DNA of 64,000 nt from NCBI RefSeq assembly GCF_012911605.1, contig NZ_JAAMPT010000209.1, positions 351,786-415,785 on the forward strand. The letters are read 5' to 3'. The notes beneath the pieces are model-generated. The model saw only the letters and a program-made list of their open reading frames with translations. It had not been told where the DNA came from and did no database searches. Shown here one piece after another: positions 52,764-61,527 of the stretch (the stretch's first letter is position 1; each line of letters opens with the position of its first letter). Source of the DNA: Flavobacterium solisilvae. GTDB lineage: Bacteria > Bacteroidota > Bacteroidia > Flavobacteriales > Flavobacteriaceae. Made by a program: the position numbers and the translations under genes.

Positions 52764-53033
52764 TTAGCAAAAGTCCAATTTAGTTTGAAGACGTACAGGT
52801 TCTCCAATTAAAAATAACTCTTCCTTTGATAAAGAGCTTACATATTTTTTATTTTTTCCTATGTATTCAGAACTTGAATTATGAAAAGCTTCTTCAGCTA
52901 ATGCTTTAGTTTCAAACGATTTAAAAACCGCACCATCAAAACCATTTGTTTGCGCTTTACAATCTTCCCATGAATTGAAAATACCAGTTTCTCTTCCTTT
53001 CCAGACTACATAATATTTTGGTTTTTTCGCCAT
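52764..53033 (-). CDS. truncated ribonuclease H1-like protein: viroplasmin domain only
   Basis: Residues 1-60 are a clear RNase H1 N-terminal (viroplasmin-type) RNA/DNA-hybrid-binding domain: KYYVVWKGRETGIFNSWEDCKAQTNGFDGAVFKSF. In usual flavobacterial homologues this is followed by a catalytic RNase H domain, total about 200 residues. Here the frame stops at residue 89 near the point where that domain should begin (LSKEELFLIGEPVR, then LDFC). The catalytic Asp/Glu residues are absent and not found in other frames downstream. It may still bind hybrids, or be a decayed gene at the edge of the island. Confidence 0.7.
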   Translation of the reverse strand: MAKKPKYYVVWKGRETGIFNSWEDCKAQTNGFDGAVFKSFETKALAEEAFHNSSSEYIGKNKKYVSSLSKEELFLIGEPVRLQTKLDFC

Positions 53034-53164
53034 TACAATGAAAAATAATATTCTTTAATCTTTTTTGATATTAACTTTTTCCTCATTACCAAAAATCCTT
53101 GATAATCGTCTATTACTAATTTCCACGATTTTAACATGATTTTTTGGTCTACGGAGTATTTCTT

Positions 53165-56100
53165 TTATCTATAACTTGAATTGTTATTTAACCCTTTCAA
53201 AATCAAATCTTTTACAATTCCAAACATCATTGCATTAAAATCCTCTTTAGCTTCCATATTGTCTGTAATGAGTTTATAGAAATCAAAATTGGTTGTTACA
53301 TGTTTTAATAATTCTTTCTGTCCAATCTGATCACTAGTGATTCGGGCATTTTGCTCATCTGAAAATTTAAATGAATTTATTAACTCACTATTTTTAGCAA
53401 CATCTTGAGCAATATTTTCCACCATTTTTCGAACTTTATCAGCATCTTCGAATTGAGTGCCATATCTCTCATTAAAATTTTGCAAAATATTTGATAGTTT
53501 ATCAATTTCAGAATCAAAAATTCCACCACGCATTTCAGTTGGAATAGGTTTTAAATCTTCTCCTTGTTCTAATATTATGTTAGTAGTAGCTTCCAATTGA
53601 AGCCTGTAACTGTCCATATCAATATTATTAAGCATACCGACTGTAAAGTCTGGAGATGCTTCTGTACCTAATTTATGTTGCAAGTGATTCAAGAAAATAT
53701 ATAATCTTTCAAGATATACATTTTCAAATTCAACAATTTGGGATAAGAATATGTATAATCGAACAAAGGTTTTTGTTTTTGCTCTAAAATCATTTTGCTC
53801 TTCTTCATTTAAATCATTTTTAAATGCATGAGAACATATATCCAAAATTGAATGTAATTGGTCGACAGGAACGTTTGATAAAATCTTTTCTGAGAATTCT
53901 TCCACTTGCTCTCTGCTGTAAACTTGAAAATTATCTAAAGCATCTTGTAAATCAAATAATTTATTTGGGTCTGTTGCTTCACCTAGAATTGTTCCTTCAA
54001 AATAGGGTTTGAAAGCTTTCTCAATCTCTTCGGATGTGTTAGCAAAGTCTAAAACAAAAGTGTCTTTTTTCATTGGATGACTTCTGTTTAATCTTGATAA
54101 AGTTTGCACAGCATTTACTCCACCTAACTTTTTATCAACATACATAGTATGTAACAAAGGTTGGTCAAATCCAGTTTGATATTTATTAGCAACTATTAAA
54201 AAACGATACTCATTTTTTTCAAATTCTTTTGGAATTGAAGCGCTTGGAAAACCATTTAATTGAGATTCTGTTTGTTTGTCAATTTCACCAGAGAATGCTA
54301 CAATGGCTTTATAAGGACTATTTATTTTTTTTAAATGATTATCGAAAGCTGTTTTATATTTTACTGCATTGGCTCTTGAACTTGTCACTAACATCGCCTT
54401 TGCTAATCCACCAATTCGTTTTTTACGAATTACATTTTCTATAAAATGGTCAATCATTAAAATCGATTTCTTTTTGATAGCATGTTCATGGCTTTCTACA
54501 TAAGCTTTCAATTTCTTTTGCGCTTTCTTTTTATCGTATTCTGGGTCGTCTTCAATTTTCTTTAATAAAGCATAGAAACTTTGATAGGTAGTATAATTTA
54601 ATAATACATCTTCAATAAATTTTTCTTCAATAGCTTGTTTCATAGAGTATAAATGACAAGCTTTAAATTTTGTTTTATCTCCTTCTTGATAAGGCAATCC
54701 GAAAAGTTCTAGTGTTTTATTTTTTGGTGTAGCTGTAAACGCAAAATAGCTTGCATTAGTCATCATCTTCATCGAACGAATAACCATAGTTACCAAATCT
54801 TCGTTGGTGATTGTATCTCCAGTTTCATCTATTACTTCATCGTCTTCATCAGTAACAATATTGTTTTGAGATAACGTTTGATTTAGTTTTCTAATTATTT
54901 GACCACTTGCACTACTGTGAGCTTCATCTATTATAATAGCAAAGTTATTGCCAGGCAAGTTGCCTATATCTTCAACAATATGTGGAAATTTTTGAATAGT
55001 AGTGATGATAATCTTTTTGCCTTCTTCAAGCGCTTCTTTAAGCTGCTTGCTACCTTCAGTTATGGCTTCAACAAGTCCTTTCACTTGCTGAAATTGCTTT
55101 ATATTATCTCTAATTTGTTTATCTAATACTTTACGATCTGTAACAACCACAACAGTATCAAATATTAAATTGCTACCAGTTTTGTCGTGTAAACCTGTTA
55201 GTTGATGCGCTAACCATGAAATAGAGTTTGATTTACCTGAACCTGCCGAATGTTGTATTAAATATTTTTGACCAGCACCTTTTTCTTGAGCATCTTTTAA
55301 TAGTTCTCTAACAACGTCTAATTGATGGTATCTAGGGAATATTAGTTTTTTATCTTTTTTTACTTTAATCTTATTGTGCTCATCTACATATTCTTTTTCT
55401 TCTGTGATAAGTTGGCAAAAGTTTTGAATAATATTGGTTAAACTATTTTTAGTTAAAATGCTTTTCCACAAATAATCCGTTTTTATGCCTTCTTTGTTTA
55501 TAGGATTTCCAGCACCGTTTTCGTTTCCTTTATTGAAAGGTAAAAAATAGGACTTTTGACCTTTTAAATGAGTACACATCCACACTTCTTCTGTATCAAC
55601 GGCAAAGTTTACGAGCAATCTACCTAATCTAAATAATTCCTCGTTTGGGTCTCGGTCTTCTTTAAATTGTTTAATGGCGTGTTCAACATTTTGTTTGGTC
55701 AATTCATTTTTTAGCTCAAATGAAACTAACGGAATTCCATTAACAAAAATCATCATATCCAGTGACTTTTTGTTGTTTGGTGAAAAATACACCTGGCGCA
55801 TTATTGAAAAGATATTGGATTGAAATAGGGTATAAGTATTAACATTATAATTAGATACTGGTTGGTCATAAAATAAATCCAAATGAGTATCTGTAAAACC
55901 ATCTTTAATGCCTTTTCGCAATACCTCTATGATACCTTTAGCTTGTATTTGGTCGTTAAGGCGTTTTAGTATTTTTTGTTGGTATAACTCTTTATGATAT
56001 TGCTTTAGCTTAGCTACTTGTTTAGGTTGTGTTTTTTCCAAAAACTCGAATAACAACTCACTATCCATACAATTGACATTGTCATAGACTTTGTTTTCAC

Positions 56101-56179
56101 GAAGTACATAATTGTTTTGCTCAACTAGATATTGAGTAATGTGAGCTTCAAGTCCTTTTTCGGTAGTGTCTGTACTCAT
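53165..56179 (-). CDS. hsdR: type I restriction endonuclease subunit R
   Basis: HsdR is the DNA-translocating and cleaving subunit of a type I R-M enzyme. The 1004-residue protein shows the nuclease core Asp-141 and Glu-155-x-Lys-157 (SFELK) in the N-terminal domain, Walker A SAGSGKS (311-317), DEAH (418-421), FAFTATP and the helicase motif VI region QTLSRLNRSHP. Motifs are intact, so it should be active. It is the last gene of the operon and starts two bases after the preceding gene's stop. Placing hsdR last, with three genes between hsdS and hsdR, is unusual. Confidence 0.96.
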   Translation of the reverse strand: MSTDTTEKGLEAHITQYLVEQNNYVLRENKVYDNVNCMDSELLFEFLEKTQPKQVAKLKQYHKELYQQKILKRLNDQIQAKGIIEVLRKGIKDGFTDTHLDLFYDQPVSNYNVNTYTLFQSNIFSIMRQVYFSPNNKKSLDMMIFVNGIPLVSFELKNELTKQNVEHAIKQFKEDRDPNEELFRLGRLLVNFAVDTEEVWMCTHLKGQKSYFLPFNKGNENGAGNPINKEGIKTDYLWKSILTKNSLTNIIQNFCQLITEEKEYVDEHNKIKVKKDKKLIFPRYHQLDVVRELLKDAQEKGAGQKYLIQHSAGSGKSNSISWLAHQLTGLHDKTGSNLIFDTVVVVTDRKVLDKQIRDNIKQFQQVKGLVEAITEGSKQLKEALEEGKKIIITTIQKFPHIVEDIGNLPGNNFAIIIDEAHSSASGQIIRKLNQTLSQNNIVTDEDDEVIDETGDTITNEDLVTMVIRSMKMMTNASYFAFTATPKNKTLELFGLPYQEGDKTKFKACHLYSMKQAIEEKFIEDVLLNYTTYQSFYALLKKIEDDPEYDKKKAQKKLKAYVESHEHAIKKKSILMIDHFIENVIRKKRIGGLAKAMLVTSSRANAVKYKTAFDNHLKKINSPYKAIVAFSGEIDKQTESQLNGFPSASIPKEFEKNEYRFLIVANKYQTGFDQPLLHTMYVDKKLGGVNAVQTLSRLNRSHPMKKDTFVLDFANTSEEIEKAFKPYFEGTILGEATDPNKLFDLQDALDNFQVYSREQVEEFSEKILSNVPVDQLHSILDICSHAFKNDLNEEEQNDFRAKTKTFVRLYIFLSQIVEFENVYLERLYIFLNHLQHKLGTEASPDFTVGMLNNIDMDSYRLQLEATTNIILEQGEDLKPIPTEMRGGIFDSEIDKLSNILQNFNERYGTQFEDADKVRKMVENIAQDVAKNSELINSFKFSDEQNARITSDQIGQKELLKHVTTNFDFYKLITDNMEAKEDFNAMMFGIVKDLILKGLNNNSSYR

Positions 56180-56181
56180 AT

Positions 56182-58131
56182 TTACATTGTTTTTATTAAA
56201 TATTTTTGAAATATGCTAATCATTTCAATTCTATGCTTTTCGCATAATTTCCAATTCCATGTTTCATTATCAAAAATTATAGCAGATTTAAGAGAGTCTA
56301 ATCTTTTCTTTTCGTGAAAAGTAGTTTTTTTCTCTTTAAAAGTCTTGTTACTATATTCTGAATTCATACCAACAGATAATAAAACTAAATTTCCAAAATC
56401 ATCCAATTTTGTTTTTCTTACTTCATCGGAATCAATGGGATCAAAAACTTTATTAGTATCATAATTTTGAGGATTTTGTGGTGAAATATGTTCAACAGAA
56501 TTCTTTTTTGTCATCCTATAATTTTGCCACTCTACACCTTTTTTATCACTTAATTCATGCCATAAAATAAATTCTAGTTTATAAAACCAATAACTCCAAT
56601 AGTTAGTTCCCTCGGCTTTTTCTAGTACTTCAATTTTTGGCTTAAATGTTTTTAAATCATTATCTATAAGCTTCCAACTTCTTGATTTTAAATCACCTTT
56701 GTATTCACTGCAAAACATTTGATTATCTAGTTTTTTGAGGTAATTATATAATTCTTCATAGCTATCTGTACTTCGCATTTTATATAAAAATGGTGTTAAC
56801 CAGTAATGCGTAATTATTTGTTGTGAATGATACAACATACTTTGTAAAAGAGCAAAACCTTCATTTTTTATTAATTCTCTGCGTTGTAATGTGTTTTTGT
56901 TTAAATAAAGTCTCTTTATTAAATGGTGTTCTTCATTATCTTTCTCAACCCATTTTATCACGAATTTATCAAACTTAATTCTTATTTCTAACAACAACAA
57001 AATAAAATTTTCTACATCTTTTTTATTTGAATATTCTTCAAAAAATGATTCAAAAATTTCAATCAGTTTTTTTTCATTTATTTCCACAATATTTTCGCTG
57101 TCTTCTTCATTATCATATACAAATATTCTTAAGACATGTAATAAAAGCATCGGAAAAGATATTATACTTCTAACTTTACCCGAATCATATTTTATTTCGT
57201 CATCATCTTTTTTTATTTCTATTAGTTTATCATTTAATATTTCTAGTAAATGTATATTTTCAAATGTTAACTCAGAATTATTTACTCGGTTAATAATATC
57301 AATTGTTAAACCAACTTCTTTTGCGTCAATATTTTCTTTGTCAACATCTATTTCTTTTAATGTTAAATCACGCCATTTTAAACCACTTAATTCTTTAATA
57401 TTTTTTTCAAAATACTCATCCATTATGGCACAAGCATCCCAAATTTTGGCATATTTATTTTTGTCTTCATCATCAATAAACTCAAGCATTTTTGCTTTAA
57501 GAATTTCATGATGTTGTAGTTGAACACCTCTGTTATTTAAAACTTCAAATAGTCTGTTTTCATCAATTTCAGGAGGCATTTCAGTTATTATAAAACGGAC
57601 TTGATTGTAAATGAAATTTGAAAAATCTTTTTTCTCATCTTCGGTTTTATCTTTTAAAAAATCATTTATTTCACTTTCGGCATCTTTAACTCCTTTTAAC
57701 TGCCCTTTTTCTTCTTTAGAGAATTTAGTAAACTCATTAGGGTTATCAAAATAATGATTTGCAAAATCTCTAATTGCGAAAGAAACTCTTTTTTGTTTAT
57801 TATCTTTCGAAACTTGATATACAAAATTTGACAACTCATTTTTCAATACATTACCAATAAGCCATAATGTAGTAAAACGTTGTTGACCATCTATTAAATC
57901 ATATTTATTATTGTTTTTAGCAATCATAATACCACCCAAATAATAGTCTTCTTCTTTTGTTGAAGCTCTCCAAAGATCTTCTAACAGTGTAGAAATTTGA
58001 TCGCTACCCCAAACATACAATCTTTGGTAAATAGGGATATTGAATAACAAATTATTTTTTACAATATCTTCTAAACAAACCAGATTAGATTTAATTGGTA
58101 AATTATTATTTATAATCTTTGACTCTATCAT
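56182..58131 (-). CDS. DUF262 + DUF1524 (HNH) protein, GmrSD-like nuclease
   Basis: The 649-residue protein has an N-terminal DUF262 (ParB-like, nucleotide-binding) domain with IPIYQR (32-37) and DGQQR (81-85), a helical middle, and a C-terminal DUF1524 HNH-type domain with SVEHISPQNP (His-548) and GNLVLL...NSEYSNKTF (580-598). This is the arrangement of GmrSD and SspE, which restrict modified or phosphorothioated DNA. It overlaps the upstream DUF262 gene by 26 bases and hsdR starts two bases after its end. No dnd or ssp genes are present. By analogy it is a nuclease effector; its trigger is unknown. Confidence 0.9.
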   Translation of the reverse strand: MIESKIINNNLPIKSNLVCLEDIVKNNLLFNIPIYQRLYVWGSDQISTLLEDLWRASTKEEDYYLGGIMIAKNNNKYDLIDGQQRFTTLWLIGNVLKNELSNFVYQVSKDNKQKRVSFAIRDFANHYFDNPNEFTKFSKEEKGQLKGVKDAESEINDFLKDKTEDEKKDFSNFIYNQVRFIITEMPPEIDENRLFEVLNNRGVQLQHHEILKAKMLEFIDDEDKNKYAKIWDACAIMDEYFEKNIKELSGLKWRDLTLKEIDVDKENIDAKEVGLTIDIINRVNNSELTFENIHLLEILNDKLIEIKKDDDEIKYDSGKVRSIISFPMLLLHVLRIFVYDNEEDSENIVEINEKKLIEIFESFFEEYSNKKDVENFILLLLEIRIKFDKFVIKWVEKDNEEHHLIKRLYLNKNTLQRRELIKNEGFALLQSMLYHSQQIITHYWLTPFLYKMRSTDSYEELYNYLKKLDNQMFCSEYKGDLKSRSWKLIDNDLKTFKPKIEVLEKAEGTNYWSYWFYKLEFILWHELSDKKGVEWQNYRMTKKNSVEHISPQNPQNYDTNKVFDPIDSDEVRKTKLDDFGNLVLLSVGMNSEYSNKTFKEKKTTFHEKKRLDSLKSAIIFDNETWNWKLCEKHRIEMISIFQKYLIKTM

Positions 58132-59569
58132 TAATCCAGTTTTTCTTGTTTGTTAAGTTGCTCTCAATTCCTTTTAGGTAATAATTCAGTATAGCTTTTT
58201 TATATCTTTCTTTTACGCGATGTTGAGTTTTGAATTCAATTACAACCTTTTCTGTTTTGTAAATCTCGTTATCAGTTATTTTTTCAATAAAATGAAAAAC
58301 TTCGTCGGGCTGATAGGAGTGTAGAATTATGTCTAATAAGTTTTGACTCTCATCTCTAATTATTTTTACAGGAGTCAACTCGACAATGCTGTCAAGTTTA
58401 ATTCTATAGGAACCGATTAAAAAGTCTAGCCAAAGTGCAAAAGGGTAAAGTTGATATTCTTCATATTTGTCATAATAGGTTGTTATGGAAAGTTTGAATA
58501 ACATTTTCAAATAATCTGATACATCTGCATTCAAATAAACTTTTTCATAAAAATCTTGAAACAAGCCTATTTCAGAATCTATGTTGTGGTTTGTTTCAAA
58601 TAGATTATTATAAACTTCAACATATTTTTCTGTATATAGAAAAAAACCAATGCCTTTTTCTATCGGTTGTCTTAATTCTAATGGAAAATCAATTGCTTTT
58701 GTTTGTAAAGATATTGGTAGTGTTTGGAGTGTAATTCCACTATATTCATTGAATTCTAATGATTTTGCAATTCTATTTTTTTTATTGCTATAGATGTTTA
58801 TTCTATTTTTAATTTCTGGTTTTTGAGTTTTCTCTTGAAATTCATTTAGGAGCATATCATTATTTTCATAACGAACATCTCTGCCTTTCCACATTCTGCT
58901 ACGCCATAAAATTTGATGGTATAATAAATTCAAAAATTGATTTTGATTATTATAATCCCATTTTTTTGCAAAAATTTCTTGTTTTCCAAGTTCTTCTTTT
59001 AATTCTCGTAAATGATATGACTTTAGATAATCAACAGCACTTAATTTTATACCTCTATGATTCTGTGTGTCAAAAAAAGTAAAAGCATCATCTTGATTCT
59101 CTGTTATTACAACTGAAACAACAAGTTTTGAAAAAATGTCTAACCATTTTTTATCTTTTAAATTATTTTTTTCTTGAATTAAAAAATCCTTGTTTTTTAT
59201 AATATTATTTTGTGAAATAGGTGAATTGAAAATGAAATTAATTAAATCTGATTTAGTTTTTAATAAACTATTAGACTTGTTAGTAACGTAATCTATAATT
59301 AGCAAAGTGGTCAACCGCTGTTGTCCATCAATAACTTCGTAAGTGTTTTTATCTTTTTTATAGAACAAAATACTTCCCAGATAATAATAAATTTCTTGGG
59401 CATTTTCTTTGTAAAAACTTTCTATGTCATTTATTAAACTTTCAACTTTTTTAATATCCCAAACATAAGCTCTTTGGTAGTCAGGTATAGAAATGGTATA
59501 ATTCTTTTCAAATGAAAATAAATCTTTGATTGTGCATGTGCCCGCTAAAATTGAATTCAAATTTCCCAT
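58106..59569 (-). CDS. DUF262 protein without HNH domain
   Basis: The 487-residue protein has a DUF262 domain with IPDYQR (28-33) and DGQQR (81-85), identical in position to those of the following gene, but its C-terminus (TQHRVKERYKKAILNYYLKGIES) shows no DUF1524/HNH motif. It may be a GmrS-like sensor half that works with the full-length partner. The gene ends inside the next (26-base overlap in different frames), so translation is coupled. It begins nine bases after the GIY-YIG-like gene. Proteins with DUF262 are known as R-linked ORFs (RloF) in some type I loci. Confidence 0.88.
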   Translation of the reverse strand: MGNLNSILAGTCTIKDLFSFEKNYTISIPDYQRAYVWDIKKVESLINDIESFYKENAQEIYYYLGSILFYKKDKNTYEVIDGQQRLTTLLIIDYVTNKSNSLLKTKSDLINFIFNSPISQNNIIKNKDFLIQEKNNLKDKKWLDIFSKLVVSVVITENQDDAFTFFDTQNHRGIKLSAVDYLKSYHLRELKEELGKQEIFAKKWDYNNQNQFLNLLYHQILWRSRMWKGRDVRYENNDMLLNEFQEKTQKPEIKNRINIYSNKKNRIAKSLEFNEYSGITLQTLPISLQTKAIDFPLELRQPIEKGIGFFLYTEKYVEVYNNLFETNHNIDSEIGLFQDFYEKVYLNADVSDYLKMLFKLSITTYYDKYEEYQLYPFALWLDFLIGSYRIKLDSIVELTPVKIIRDESQNLLDIILHSYQPDEVFHFIEKITDNEIYKTEKVVIEFKTQHRVKERYKKAILNYYLKGIESNLTNKKNWINDRVKDYK

Positions 59570-59578
59570 TCTAATTAT

Positions 59579-60145
59579 TTACAACAACCCACTTCTTTTT
59601 CCAAAAACAGGTTGCAATTGATCCCAAATTTGTTGCTCTATTAATTCTACTACAATTCTTTCTGTTTTAGATAACTTGTATGTTTTTATTCTAATGGTAT
59701 AATTCAAATTATTATCCCATTTAGAGAGATGCATAGCATACGTTCTAACACTTTTCTTTACACCCAAATGGTCTTTCAATCGACTTTTAAAATTACTTGT
59801 TGAACTACCTACATACAAAGTTGCTGAATCTCTTTTATTATCTTTTGAATGATTTAATCGATTTTCGTTCTTTGTTTTTGTTTTATTTAGTTTACTAAAT
59901 GATTCAAATGCTTTTAATAACTTTTTTCTCTTTTCAGTATCTGTAAGTTCAATAACATAAATTATTGGAGTATCATTTTTACATAAGAATGATGTAGCTT
60001 TTTCAAAAGATACCATTGTTCTAAACTCACTTGATGTTAACTCAAAATCTTGAAAAGCTTCTATCTCAACAGTGTCAAGTTGCTCAGTTAATAATAACAA
60101 TGATCGCTTAGACTTTTCTAGTATTACTTTTGTATTGATTTCCAT
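59579..60145 (-). CDS. GIY-YIG-like nuclease domain protein
   Basis: The 188-residue protein has the pattern of a GIY-YIG nuclease fold in its second two-thirds: IYVIEL (62-67), then after a Lys/Asn-rich insert of about 45 residues LYVGSSTSNFKSRLKDHLG (110-128, with Arg-122 and His-126), and VVELIEQQIWDQLQPVFGKRSG (165-186), placing a Glu near 167-170 as metal ligand. The N-terminal 55 residues are unassigned. It begins two bases after hsdS. The family call is by motif eye only; it could be an effector or a regulator of the type I enzyme. Confidence 0.68.
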   Translation of the reverse strand: MEINTKVILEKSKRSLLLLTEQLDTVEIEAFQDFELTSSEFRTMVSFEKATSFLCKNDTPIIYVIELTDTEKRKKLLKAFESFSKLNKTKTKNENRLNHSKDNKRDSATLYVGSSTSNFKSRLKDHLGVKKSVRTYAMHLSKWDNNLNYTIRIKTYKLSKTERIVVELIEQQIWDQLQPVFGKRSGLL

Positions 60146-60147
60146 AT

Positions 60148-61527
60148 TTATTCCATTTCCATTCCCTCACCATCCTCCGCAACCATATCCATTTCTTCTT
60201 CAACATCTTCATACACCAAATCGTCTTCCTCCAAAACAGGTACTTTATAATCTCTAACATCTATTTTACCTGTTACCGCCTCGGCAATCAATGCCGTGCG
60301 GTATTCTTGAACCAAAGCAATTTCTTTTTCGATAGTAGCAATGGCTTTGTTGAGTTTTTCAGTTTCTTTTTCGATGTGTTCAACTATTGCTTTTTGCTCA
60401 TTAAATTCTGGAACTAAAACAAGAAAATCCTTTAGGACAGGTAGTCTGACACTATCTACTGTAGATTTAGCATTATAAATCATTAATTCATTTTTTAGAA
60501 ATTTTTGTAAAAAATAAAACAAAAACTTGGCGTGGATTAACTTTGAAAAATTATAAAAAAGATATACTCTTTGATGATAATCACACTTTCCATTTATGTA
60601 ATGGAATACTTTGCCAACTCCAACACCATCACCTGCCGTTAATATTCCTTCGCCATCAAATGAATATGAATTTATTTTTGCTATTTTCTGTGACCTTACA
60701 AAAAAATCATAAAGCCCATTTTCAACTTTATCCTCTGTATTTTTATTACCTGTTGTTATCCTTGATAAATATCTTAATTTGACAATTTTCCAATGCTCAG
60801 GAATATCACCCAACCATTCAATACCACTCGGTTTCATTTTTGCACTGGCATCCAAACCTTTTGTAACAGCTTGATTGATAATGCCTGCTTTTTGTTCGTT
60901 AAGTAGTTGTATCAATTGTTTTTTCTTTCGGATAAAACGGTCTATTTTGGCGGTTTTGTAGTCAAGGAAATCGGCTATAGTGGTTTGTTCATCTGTACTT
61001 GGAATTGATAAAAAGAAATTCCCTAAAATTGTTCTACTTACTCTTTTCATCGTTGCTCCTCTTGATTCCAATGCCGTACTTTCTTGGTATCTTTTTGAGT
61101 TCATCAAATAAACAAAGTACTTTCTATTGTATTCAATATCAAGTCTGCATATTACTACATCTACTGAAACAATCAAAGGTTTATCAAATTTAGGAGCTAA
61201 ACAACATCTTCCAATCGGCATGTTTAGTCTTGAAATCAAAATGTCATTTTCAAGAGCTTCTGTACAATTTAATCTTTTGAAAGTTTCAAATGTTATTTGA
61301 CCAGATCCTTTTTCTTTATATTTCCCTTCTCTTATATTACCTGTAGTAATATATTTAACATCACTTCCATTAATATCATTACTTTCAATCCAATCACCAT
61401 CAACAAATAATGATTCTGGACTTTTAAATAAAGATTTTAACTTTCTTATTTCCCAATGTTCAGGAATTTCTCCCAACCAAGAAACTCCCGAAGGTTTATA
61501 TTTTGTATATGGTTTTATGTTTTCCAT
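60148..61527 (-). CDS. hsdS: type I restriction-modification specificity subunit S
   Basis: HsdS selects the DNA target. The 459-residue protein has two target-recognition domains, each begun by the standard motif (KPSGVSWLGEIPEHWEIRKL at about 10, and KPSGIEWLGDIPEHWKIVKL at about 232), separated by a helical spacer (IADFLDYKTAKIDRFIRKKK) and closed by a second helical region (HIEKETEKLNKAIATIEKE). The C-terminus is strongly acidic (EEDDLVYEDVEEEMDMV). Its start overlaps the hsdM stop by one base (TAATG), giving tight coupling. Bipartite recognition is expected; the sequence cannot be predicted. Confidence 0.95.
   Translation of the reverse strand: MENIKPYTKYKPSGVSWLGEIPEHWEIRKLKSLFKSPESLFVDGDWIESNDINGSDVKYITTGNIREGKYKEKGSGQITFETFKRLNCTEALENDILISRLNMPIGRCCLAPKFDKPLIVSVDVVICRLDIEYNRKYFVYLMNSKRYQESTALESRGATMKRVSRTILGNFFLSIPSTDEQTTIADFLDYKTAKIDRFIRKKKQLIQLLNEQKAGIINQAVTKGLDASAKMKPSGIEWLGDIPEHWKIVKLRYLSRITTGNKNTEDKVENGLYDFFVRSQKIAKINSYSFDGEGILTAGDGVGVGKVFHYINGKCDYHQRVYLFYNFSKLIHAKFLFYFLQKFLKNELMIYNAKSTVDSVRLPVLKDFLVLVPEFNEQKAIVEHIEKETEKLNKAIATIEKEIALVQEYRTALIAEAVTGKIDVRDYKVPVLEEDDLVYEDVEEEMDMVAEDGEGMEME

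Noticed and set aside
52561..52770. A 69-codon minus-strand frame with Ser/Lys/Gln-rich repeats
   Set aside because: It is the translation of the 6- and 13-bp tandem repeats and has no start context or homology.
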